Source of the DNA: Batillaria attramentaria
Lineage: Eukaryota > Mollusca > Gastropoda > Batillariidae
DNA length: 64,000 bases
NCBI GenBank assembly: GCA_018292915.2
Contig: JACVVK020000392.1
Span: forward strand, 96,001 to 160,000
Direction: 5' to 3'
The position numbers were made by a program, and so were the translations under genes. The notes below the pieces were generated by a model, which worked only from the letters and a program-made list of their open reading frames with translations, did not search any database and had not been told where the DNA came from. Position 1 is the first letter of the stretch; every line of letters begins with the position of its first letter. Shown here piece after piece: positions 20,001-32,400 of this stretch.

Positions 20001-23000
20001 GGACTGGAGTGGCAAGAATAGCCCAGAACAGAGTGCGATGGCGAAGGGTTGTCGATGGCCTATGCTCCACGTGGAGCCAAGGGCCTAAGTAAGTAAGTAA
20101 GATGGGTCATGTCATGCAAAACCAGGGATAATTGTTTTGCTTATCATATTAGGACAACTAGTGTCACAGTGTTCCGTATTACGCACATGCAGAATCTGAC
20201 GCAGAAATTTGAGGCTGTAGGTCACTGATTCTACAAAAAGACTCTGAATTCGACAAAGAAGGTCTAAGTGACCCTCAGTTTTGAAAGCTGTAAGGAACAC
20301 TGGTGTCACAAGTTTTGTAATATCTTTTCCATTTAACATTGGTTACACTAACAGTCGGCTAATGAATGTACTTATTCATTTGGCATCTTTTACTTTAGTC
20401 TTACGTCTGCATGTTGCTGACTGTTGTTTTCAGTTTGCAACAAGAGCCAAGACCATCAAGAACAAGCCACACGTCAACGAGGTGTTGTCTGAAGCAGCAA
20501 TGTTGAAGAAGTATCGCAATGAAATCTCCAGGCTTACAAAGCTAGTCAATGAGGTAAGTTACTCTGTCAATGCTTGTTTCTTTGTACTTTTACATGTATG
20601 CACACTCCAAACACAAGGGAGAGGGAAGAGGGCTTGATCTTCATTGTATCACAGATACAGATACGTCCATTGCCATTTGATCTTATACTACAATTTAAAT
20701 CTGTTTGTCATGTGTATGTTACTGTGAGACAGTTAGATGTATCTCTGATCTTTCATCCTGGTTGTCCTCAACACTAAATCATAGTGTGGTTTCAAAGAAT
20801 TCAATTTTGCAAAGTTCCTGCAGAAAAGAGTATAGCCTGAAGTTAAGAAGCCCACTGGTGGGCAGTCAGATAGTATGGAGATGTGTGACTAGGTACCGGC
20901 AGCCAAACTTTCAATCATATAAAATCAAAATACTAATAGCACAGGCCAATAGAACTTAACGAGGTAAGAAAAAAAAAAAAGTAAGTCAATATCTTCAGTG
21001 GGGGCCGAGTTATGTCTGTTTCTCGGTTGCGGTGTGCGGTCAAGTTCGGTTCACGAAATGGATGGTCACTACAGCTGACCAGTATCCTGGCCCAACTGGC
21101 AATCCTTGGCATGTGTTACTGCAGTATAGAGAGAGTGTCAGGCTGGATGGGTGTTTGGGAGTCATACACCCTTTTCCACCACCAGTTTCCATACAGGTCA
21201 TGGAATCCTGGAAAAGTCATGGAATTTGGAAATAGCTTTTCCAGGCCTGGAAAGTCATGAAATTATCTCAAGTGTCATGGAATTTCGGAATTTTATGGAA
21301 GCCATTTTGAGCCCAACAGTGAAACGGTCAGCTTGGTGATTATTCACTGGACAGATCGCCAAAAATACCAACAAATTGCCTTCCCATGAGGCTAATGACT
21401 AGCTCTGAACATTGGTCTTGCTGACTGTGATAACTTGGATAAGCTCATAATTTCTACCCTCACGTGTGTCAGTGTGAAAGAGGGCGAGGAAGGTGTCATG
21501 GAAAACAGGAGAGTTGGCCTGAAAAGTCATGGAAAAGTCATGAATTTTTTAGACTGTGAACCTGTATGGACCCTGCACCACGCATGGGTGATTTCAAAGA
21601 CGGGGTAACAGGAGAGGCCAGCCGGGATTCAATCTCATAACCCGAGCATTGGAAGTCCAACGCTCTACCATTTGGCTATTCCGGCTCCCCCAAGAGAGTG
21701 TCAGGATCTGTGAAAAAAAATACAACTTGAAGCAGTTATCTTTTGTAGGTCTATGAAACATGAAGCTGAATACATGTTCTGTTGTGTGTGCAGATAGGTG
21801 TGCAGGACATCCAGATGGCCAACGAAGACCTGAAAAAGCAGCTGGAGGACAAGCAGGAGCTGATCAAACAGCTGACACAGCAGATTGTCGTGTCCTCTTC
21901 CCTCACCGACAACCCTGTTATCCAGAAGAAAAAGCAGAGGAGGGAGACTTGGTGTGCACCCAAGCTTCGACGCAAAAGTCACTGTAAGCAGGGCAATCTT
22001 CCACCTTTTGGCGGATTTCCATTCCTTTAGATTAAAATTTTCTACCTCTCAGAAAACGTGTTTCCTCCTCTGAAGCACTTAAAAAAACATGCCAAAATAC
22101 ACAAATTTTAATAATAATAATAACTGAGTATTGTAGAGGCGCTTTAACCCAATTTCATGAATCGGCTCAAAGCGCCGCGAACTGAACCCAACACGCATGC
22201 TCACGTGAATCACTCGCATTCTCTCACACACTGGACATAAACACATTACAATCACTTGGTGCGAAGGGTCAGCTCAGCTGTTTAAATTTTGGAATTTAGA
22301 ATTGCATTTATTTTTCAAATTTGGTGGGCTGAACATTTCCAAAGCAGAGAGGGAGGAAGCCGGAGTACCCAGAGAGAAAACCCCTGACAATCGGCCCGAA
22401 TGAACGGTGCCACATACGTACCACATAAATTTTAGTGTAATTAGAAAACAAAATCTAGGGAAGCATGCCCCTGGACACCCCTGGCATTACACATCTGCTT
22501 TGCAGACCAGCCCTCCTGGCTTTGCCACTTCAATACTAAATGCTACATACTTTTCCTCCTTTTAGGTCATGGACCATTTTCAGCCCTGTGCAAGGGGAAT
22601 GCACAGAACGTTAAGAATTTCAATATCTTCTTTCTGATCACTCGGATGGTGGTGCAAAGTTTTGAATATGATTACGCTTTCAGATTGTTTAAATGGTTGT
22701 CGTCTTACCCTCTTGGAACAGTGATTTGCTCTGTGGGCACAGTCACTGAGATATATACCAGCAGTGTTTGAAATGCCTTTTCAGTTTTAAATATTTGACT
22801 GATTTGTTTGTTCTTCGCAGTCCCATCTCTTTCATCCATGTTGGATCAACGCAAAATCACCATTCGAGAAGAGACAGTGCTTGACCTGGCCACCGCTGAC
22901 GACCTTGAGGCTTTCGACCTTCCTCGAACAGCCATCTCTTTTTCTCTCAATAATAACGAATCGCGGGCCAAAGCTTTCCTGCGGCTCAGCGAGGGCAACG

Positions 23001-23376
23001 AACAGGAGGAAAGTGATAACAAGGCCCTGTCAGTCTCCCCAACATTGTTGGGAACTGAGCAGGGTGGACCTCTTGGCGGCGCTCCAGACTACAGTGAGAC
23101 CGTGGAGAAAATGGAGTATGAGCAGCGACTTCTGATGGAGGAAGTAGAAAATCTGTAAGATATCTTTGTTTTCATGTGAAAAATGGCCAGATATGGTCAT
23201 ACACTCTTTGGTTTGCTTCTGATTTTTGTTGTAGAATTTAGCTGCTCGTGGCTTGAAAAGTTTTCATGGTTTTCCAATCCGAAACGCCAGCAATAAGTGA
23301 ATCACAATGGTGAAATGTGTCTAGATCTCTAAGCTTGCTGGATGGCTACTGCTGTATGACAAAAAGTTGAGGGAGG

Positions 23377-23452
<76 letters not shown>

Positions 23453-26400
23453 GAGAAAGGTGTAGTTGAGCTTGAACTTCAAGCAAGGACAAGACGAAGG
23501 AAAGGGCATTCGTCCTTGAAGAATAAAGCAGATTTTTTTTTAACCTGTTCAGTTTGAAAATCTTGGCTGTAGTGCATAGCTACAAGTCAGTGGAACTCCT
23601 GACAGAGTTGACATTGCTGGTACTTGGCGCTACCTTTTGCCGTGTGGTTATGGAGGGAATGACCAGCACACTGTACTTGCATTTTGTCACTTTGATGGCA
23701 CTCTCCCACCATGCCTTTCAGCTTCGCTTGTCACCTATAAACCGTCGCAAACCCTCCGGTCGTCGTCCGAGAGGCTTCTCAAAATCCCCAAGCGCAGCTT
23801 GTAATCTTTTGGCAAGCGCTTCTCCAGTTTTGTTGCTCCAGCCTTTTGGAATTCTCTGCCCACAAATCTGAGCAATGCACCCACACTGTCTGTTTTCAAG
23901 AGCAATCTTATTTGCAAAGCCTTCCAGTAATTTCCTTAGCTGCGTGTTGGTCTTTGTTGCTTGAGCGGCATGAGGCCACAAATAACTAACTCCAGTAATT
24001 TCCTTAGCTGCGTGTTGGTCTTTGTTGCTTGAGCGGCATGAGGCCACAAATAACTAACTCCAGTAATTTCCTTAGCTGCGTGTTGGTCTTTGTTGCTTGA
24101 GCGGCATGAGGCCACAAAGAACTAACTCCAGTAATTTCCTTAGCTGCGTGTTGGTCTTTGTTGCTTGAGCGGCATGAGGCCACAAATAACTAACTCCAGT
24201 AATTTCCTGTTTAACTAGCCAGCTTCACCAGTGTATGTCTGTTCATCGTTGTATAATGTGCGCGAGTATGAGTGAGTGATAGGCGCATTGAGTTTTATTT
24301 AAAGAAATGTGCCCTACAGATACCATATAATATATTATTATTATTATTATTTAAAGAAATGCGCCCTACAGATACCATATAATATATTATTATTATTATT
24401 ATTTAAAGAAATGCGCCCTACAGATACCATATATATTATTATTATTATTATTTATTACTATGTATTTCCATCATTACAGCAAAACTCTGCTGTGGCATGC
24501 GGAGGAGCAGAACGAGCGACTGAACCAGAAGGTGCAACATCTGTGTGACAAGCGGTATGACATCAGCCTGCGTGAGTGGGAAGTGCTGGAGGCAGAGAGG
24601 CATATGCTGCAGGAGGAGAAGACTCGGCTCCAAGAGAAGCTTATGCAGAGGGTCAAGGTGAGCTGTCTAGCAAACCTGTTTTAGCGGTTGTTGATTTTGT
24701 ATTCTGGTTGGCTCATCCATGTTCAGAGCACCCTTTGCTTACCGGATAATAATACATGTAATAGTAATAATGAGTATTGTATAGGCGCTTTACCCAATTT
24801 CATGAATCGGCTCAAAGCGCCGTGAACTGAACCCAACACGCACGCTCACATGAATCGCACACATTCTCTCACGCACTGGACATAAACACATTACAATCAC
24901 ATGGTGCGAAGGGTCAGCTCAGCTATTTAAATTTTCGGAATTTAGAATTGCATTTATTTTTTCAAATTTGGTGGGCTGAACATTTCCAAGTCAGAGTGGG
25001 AGGTAGCCAGAGTACCCAGAGAGAACCCCCGACAATTGGCCCGAATGAACGGCATGCTGCACAATAGACGGCTCCACTCGTGTCAATCAAAAGGGGCCAG
25101 CCCCCAGAATTCAGCCAATTGCGTGCCGCAGTATAACAAGCACGTGGCATAGTCCGGCACACTTTCTTGCCAGACACTACAAAGAGGGAATAGTAGTGCG
25201 ATATGACTGAATTGTGGAAAGGAAGCTCTAAGTCCCATTGATGTCATTTGAGGAAAAAGACCGTTATGTCGATGTCTTTTATCTTGAAATCACCCCTTTT
25301 CCCATAAAATGACATCATGGACTTACTGTGTTTTGCCAATACACGGCAGAGTAAATGGGTGGGCCTTTTGCCTCGCGGCTTGTCGAGTGGAGTGGTCTAT
25401 TTTTCACCTTTTGGCAGGTTAAAAATGAGAGTTCTGCATCATTTTTCCATTAAAAAAAATCACAGCGAGTTTGATGAATCCCATGTACAAGTATCTTGCA
25501 CAGTTCTCTGTGCCAACGCGGGGCTAGTTATGCCATGTAGCAGAGGAGGCTGCCTCAGAATCTTTCAGTTTGAGCCTCAATCAAGAGGGAATGCTTGACA
25601 TTCCCTTGATATGCTCTGTTGTATTTTATTTGTTTGTTTTTAGTTTTGCTTCTTTGTTTGTTTGTTTTTCTCTCTTCTTTCTTTACACTTGTTTTGATTG
25701 GGTTTTTTTTGGGTTTTTTTCTTTCATTTTTGTGGTTTGGATCCTGTAGTACTTCTTAGTTGTTTTGTTTGTTTTTGTTTTCTGTAGCAAGGACAAGTTG
25801 TAAGATAAGCACTTGTGCTTAACACTTGTATCCTTGTAAAATAAAGTTCATTCATTCATTCATTCTTCATTCATTCATTCATTCATGTAACTGTTATAGC
25901 ATCTCTACAGTCTCATATCAGTTAGAATAGCACAATGCTGGCAGAATGGTCTGGCTTTGATAGAGAAGTGAGTGCAACCCTGGGCTAAAAGTTATCAATA
26001 AACAGCACAGACTTTGCAGACTGAGTGACGTGACGTTTGTGTGTTCAGGAAGTGGAGGATTTGCAGAGGGCGCTTGCAGGCCAAGAACCCTACATCACTA
26101 GGCTGGAGCAGCAGCTGGAGGCACAGATGGGGGCAGGCAACGGTCAGCTGGGGTCTGGTTCCAAACGGCGCAGTGGAATACCTGTTGTAAGTATCTAGTT
26201 TGTCAAGATCACAGGATGTCTGTTGAAGTCGCAGTCATTATGGATAGGTTATGTTCACTTCGAAATTCGAGATTTATGAAAATGAATGTGAGTGCTTTGT
26301 TTTCATCCGCAGCGAGGAAAAGTTTTTCTTTGTAAACAGTATTATGAACATGAAACAAAGAATTGGAGGCAGCTTTGCGAAAATCTAATATTTGTTTTAT

Positions 26401-29400
26401 TTTGTAGTGTCACACCAATATTGTCTGTACACCTTCTTAGCCCTGGTCTTGCTGAATTTATTTATAAATCTTAGGCGGGAAAAAAGCCATGGAGGTAGCC
26501 CAGAATATTCCGGGCTCACCCACTACCAGGGTTAACATCGAATATATCTGCTATGTAACAGTGACTGACTCTAACAGAAAGCCATCTCTGTTTTCAGCCA
26601 GTGAAGCAGGAAGGACAGCAACGATTCTCTTCACTCAGAGAAGGCGTCAACGCAAAAGACTGTAGAGATGGCCGATGTTACCACATCCACGGAAGACTTG
26701 CCGCAGCCCCAGCGAGAGCACCCCACGTCAGCATCAGAATTATGGTGGATGCTGAGACAGTGACTGAGGACCGAGCGTCCGGGTCAGACTGAAGCTGGTC
26801 CTGTGGAGAGTAGCCAGCAAGAGAAAGTCACAGTAGATGCGGAAACGCTGACGGAAGTACCGTATCCAGATGCCAGTAGTAATTTGAATCAGTTGCCAGG
26901 CGGTGGTGATGGTGCTCAGAAGCAAACGTGTGATGCTGATGCCCAGACAGAGGAGGCCGCCTCAGAATCTTTCAACTTGAGCCTCAGTCAAGAGGGAAAC
27001 GGAACCATTTTTGAAAGCACGCCCGTGAAGAAGACACCAGCTAGGCTGGAGGCTTCTGGAAGAACAGCAACGCCAGTCCTGGAAGGCGCTGAAGGTCTTG
27101 CAGCACGCTTGAGGGAGTTGGAACAAGAGCTGGAGCAGCAGAACAAAGAGAGCCAGCAGCTGAAGGAGATGCTGAACCAGGCTAACTCTGAGATTGTGCG
27201 CTACAAACAGGTCTGTGTGTGTGGAAACGTGTGTGGTCTATGTGTATGGACAGTTTTGCCCTGTATAGTTAAATCTGTTTGTTAAAGTTTTTATCTGTTC
27301 AGTTGTTTTTTCCACTGTATCAGGTTTATTCGTGAACAACAAGATGGGTGGCATTGGCTTCTTTACACAAAAACACAAACAAGACAGTAAAACCCCCCAA
27401 AAAACCCAATTTGCTAGTATAAATAACAACTAGTTTTGATGTTCTGCCTGCAGGCGTTGCAAGTTCTGGAAAATGCAGACGCAGAGCGTATGGAGGAGGT
27501 GGCTCAGATCCCCAAGCTGAAGGCGCTGCTTGCCCGGCGTGACATGGAGATCCAGCGTTTGGAGACGAGAAATGAGCGCCTGATGGAGGAGGTGGGACAC
27601 CAAAGCTTCAACAACTCAGGTCTGTCCTCGTCCTTCTCCGAGACCCCGCGCCGCTCGGTGATGCTGGCGGAGCGTGAGGCCGAGGTGTGGCACCTGAATG
27701 GAGAGGATGGTGAGACAGGCGCAGAGTCTGGAGGACTTACAGCACGAGAACTATCGCCTGGAGGACCTCGTCATTGACCTGCGCGCCAAGCTGACTGAGC
27801 AGAATCACAGTCTGCAGGTGGCCAAGGCCAGGGCCTCAGTGTCTGCCTCGCTGTCCTCTGTTGACCTCGAAATGTCCGTGAAACAGGAGGACGAAGAAGA
27901 GGTGGAGACATTTGAGCAGAGGGCCGTGAACAAGGTGGAGCTGGAGTCCCTCCAGAGGAAGATCGCTAACCAAGAATCCCAGATCACGCGCCTTGAGGCC
28001 ATGCTGCAGGAGAGGGACGAGGACATTGAGATCCTGTTTGAGAAGAACGTCCTGGTGCCCAAAGACGTGGCTGAGGCCAGGATCAAGGAGTTTGAGGACA
28101 TGAAGCAGCAGCTAGAACAGCTGGAAGAACAGGTCAGCTCCAGGGAAGCGGAGGTGAAGAAGCTGAGAATGAGTGAAGCCGGGCAGAAGCAGAGAGGAAC
28201 AGCCATGGGGAGGGACAGCAGCTTTCCAGGAGCAACTGGTGCTGGAGAAGATGGCCCTGGAGGAGACCCTGCAGGAGAAGGTCCAGGAGCTGGAGGATCT
28301 GGTCACTAAACACAAGGACCTGGAACTCAAGTTGGATGAACGCCGCAACATGGTCAATAAACTGAAACAGGAACAGGAGAACCTCACAGAGAAGCTCAGC
28401 GCTGCCCATCAAGAACTTGCTGCACTGAAGCAGGCTAACAGTCAGGGCTCTGATAGTGATAGCACAGTTGTCGGCAAGGCACAGGAGCAGGAAAGCCTCA
28501 CAGAACTTGCTGCACTGAAGCAGGCTCACAGTCAGGGATCTGATAGTGATAGCACGGTTATCGACAGGGCACAGGAGCAGGAGAGCCTCACAGACCTCCT
28601 CAACGTCGCCCAGGAGGATGTTGCTGCATTGAAAGATGACCAAGGACAGGGCTTAGATAATCAGGAGATGATCACCTCAAGCACGTCACAGGCTGGTGAT
28701 GAAATGAAAGAAATGCATGAAGTACCAGATGTGCCAGTGAGTGATAATGTGCATCAGAAACCAGATGCTGCTGCCCAAAGTACAGACTTCTCCACAGAAC
28801 AGCAAGAGTTGGTGGACAGTTTGAAAAAGAGAGAGCAAGAACTGTTGCAACTGCTCAAACAGAAGGAGCTGGAGATCAACTCCATGAGAGAGGTATTGAA
28901 GTCACAAGCACGTAAACCTTCAGAAGCTCATGTGAAGGAAACAGAACAACAAGAGGAGGAAGAAAAAGACGCAGGAGAAAGAGTTGATGTGTCCATAAAA
29001 ATGTCCTTGTCTCATGAAAAAAGATGTCTGCATCAAGGAGCAGTACACAGAGGATGTGACAAGCAGCGCTGCCACGGACCATTCTCTGCAAGTGCTGGCA
29101 GAGGAGAAGGTAGTCTTGGAACTCAAGCTTCAGAACCTCACGATCATTGCGGAAGAAAAGGCCGCTCTGGAGGCAAAGGTCCAAGAACTGTCTTCTTTGA
29201 TCGATGAGAAGAACTCTGTGATTGCCACTCTGGAAAACCAACTGAAAGAGAAAGCAGCAGACAGGCCTCAGACAGAAACATCCGAGTCTGAAGCACCGGC
29301 ACCAGCTGCTGAGGAAGGATCAGCAGATCTGGAGGTAACACTTGCCAAGCTGGCAGCATCTGAAGAGGCCAGAGACTCTCTTGAAAAGAGACTGAGTGAG

Positions 29401-32400
29401 CTGGAGGGAATTACGGAAGAAAAAGAAGCAGCAACATGCAAAATACTAGAACTAGAGGCCAAGCTTTCTCAGCTTACAGCGGCTTGAAGAGGCTGCTACA
29501 GATCTTCAAGAGAAACTTGAGGAGATGGCTGCTATCAGTGCCGAGAAAAAGAACATGGAAGAAGAAGTACAAGCGCTGTCTAGCGAAATAGAAACCCTGC
29601 AGACTTCACTGAAACAAGTTCAAGAAGAGAGAGAAGGACTCGCAAAGGAGATAGAATCTGTGAAGTCTTTGCTTGAACAGACAAAAGCTGAGAAGGACAA
29701 ACTGTCAGAAGAGCTTGAGTCCCAGAAGAGTGACCTGGAGCACGCACGGGAAGCTGCAGAGGAGATGAAGGCAGAGCTGACGTGGCAGACGCAGACTTCT
29801 GATGAGCTACACGCTAAGCTGGAGGATCTGGAGCAGCAGAAAGCAGAAAATTGAGGCTGATGCAGAGGAGCAGATCACCAAGCTGACGCAGGAATCGGAG
29901 GAGCTGATACAGGAGATCGAGAAGACCAACCAGCTCTTAGAGAGCTCGGAGCAGTGCCAGCGTGTCATGGAAGAAACCCTTGAGAACCATAAAAAGAACA
30001 ACGAGGCTCTGGAGCTCAGCAATGAGAAGCTTGCAGCTGAACGTGATGCCTTTGAGCTCAGGGAAGAGGCCGCCCAGAAGCAGAACCTGAAACTGAAGCA
30101 GCGGACTGAACAGCTGGAGAGTCGCGTCGCAGTGCTAGAACGTCAGCTCGAGAACGCGGAGCAAAGCAAGCAGCTGCTTGAGTCGGTATTGGAAGAAAAT
30201 GAAAACGGCGCAGCAGGTGGACCAGAAACTGTCTCAGGAACTGCAGGAATCCCAGGCTGAGGTGCTGGACCTGCAGGCCACTCTGTCCAAGCTCCAGCCC
30301 GCCCTGGAGAGACAGGAGGTGCAGGTCAACAAGCTGGCAGAGGCAAAGTCCAGCTGGAGGAAGAGAGAGACCAACTGAAGGAAACACTGGCAAAGCTAGA
30401 AGCAGAGAAGGAAAAGCTGTTGGCGGACGTTATGAACCGCATGAAGAAAGCAGAAACCTTAGAGAAAGAAGTTCTGTCCTTGAGAGGAGTTGTCGAAGTA
30501 AGCTTTTCCATCTTGTATCAGTTTGCTAATAATTTCTTGTAATTCTGAGTGCTGTCTTGATCAGTTGACTGGCAAGGAGAGATCTGTCCTGTGATAATGA
30601 AAGTGCTGACTTTACATCAACTGTGACAGTTTGAGCACGTAACTCAGCATAATTATATAATGCATTAGCATTAAAATGATGGGTTGCACTTTGAGGTGTT
30701 TTTTTTTTTTTTTTTAATTCACATCACATCATATCACTTTCAACCAAGTATTCAGAGTTCTGTTGTTTATTTAATCATGCAAGTAGTAAAAGGCAGTTTA
30801 ACGTGTAAGCTGATGGTCTCATTTCTTTACAAAACCAGTGGTCCTGAATGTTTCTTTTACGCCTGCACTGTGATGTTTCTGCTCTGCTACCAGGAGAAAG
30901 CAGCACTGCAGGAGAAGCTGGACAAATGCCTGAAGGAAGCAGTCACACTCAAGTCCCAGATGAAAGCCCTACAGCAGCAGGTGGAAGCTGACAGCACCAA
31001 AATGACACAGCTGGAGGAAGAAAGGGACCACATGCTGTCAGAAAAAGTGCGGCTGTCCGTTCACCTCAAGCAGCAGGAGGAGGACACCCGGCGCGAGCTG
31101 ACAGAGGAAAGAGAGCAGCTGCGCCAGGCATTGGAGGAGGTGCAGCAGCGAGCCAGCTTGGCGGAGAAGGAATCCTGCACACTGCGGGAAAAGGCATTGC
31201 AGCAGTCAGTCCAGATTGAAGAGCTGAAGAAGGATCTAGAGACCGCCAGGGCACAGGTCAGCAGCAGCGTCTCTTCTCAGGTGCGGTGCTGCAATTTTTG
31301 TTTCTTTGTTGTTGTTGCTTGTAATTCACCTAATTACTTTACTTACTTTACTGTAGCAGGCTAATTGCCCATCAGTAATTCGCGGCTGTCTTCGCAAGTA
31401 ACTTCTTCCTGCTGAGTGTACTCTGTTATCTGCGCAGGCTTTGGGACCTTAACTCTTTGACGACGGAGCGCAATTTCTGACACACGATTTCCTATAGGAA
31501 ATCGTGTGTCAGAAATTGCGCTTCGTCGTCAAAGAGTTAAACCAGTGTGATTCTCATAGTGTAGCTCTTAAGTGTTGTGTCTGCTCTTAAAGGTGTTTAG
31601 GGTGGGCATGACGTAGTTTTGGCCTACGTTTATTTTGAGAATGGCTCAAGAGAAGTGGAAAATGCGGATGAGTGAGCTATTCACAGAAACAGCTTATCGT
31701 AAAATTTCACCTATTTAGTATTTGACTCCATTTCTCACGTACGATTTAGTGTGAGGGTACTACTTAGGCCCTTGGCTCCACGTGGAGCATAGGCCATCGA
31801 CAACCCTTCGCCATCGCACTCTGTTCTGGGCTAGTCTTGCCACTCCAGTCCAGTTGGTCCCCTGCTTACATAGCTCTGCCTCAGTGTCCCGCCTCCAGCT
31901 GTTGCGAGGCCGGCCTCTCTTCCTTTTCCCCTGCGGGTTCCATGTCAGGGCTTGGCGTGTGGTGCTGGATGCTGGCTTCCTGAGGGTGTGTCCAATCCAG
32001 CCCCACTTCCTCCGCAGGATCTGCTTGGCCACTGGTTCCTGCCCCGCTCGCTCCCACAGCTCTTCATTCCGGATCTTCTCTGGCCATCGGATGTTGAAGA
32101 TGCGCCTCAGACAGGTGTTGAGAAATGTCTGGATCTTCGCATCTTCAGCTCCAACGTGAAGTCAGTTCTGCTCTACGGATGCGAAACATGGAGGACAACG
32201 AAGACGATGCAGCAGAAGATCCATGGGCAATCCTGCAGCTCATGTCTTGGTAGGTGCACTGGATCAGGGAGATGATCTTCCCGGGAACTCCATAGTGCCT
32301 TAGCAGCTTCCACAGGGCCTCTCTGTCTACACTGTCGAAGGCCTTCTCATAGTCTATGAAGTTGATGTAGAGGGGGGAGTTCCACTCCAGTGACTGCTCC

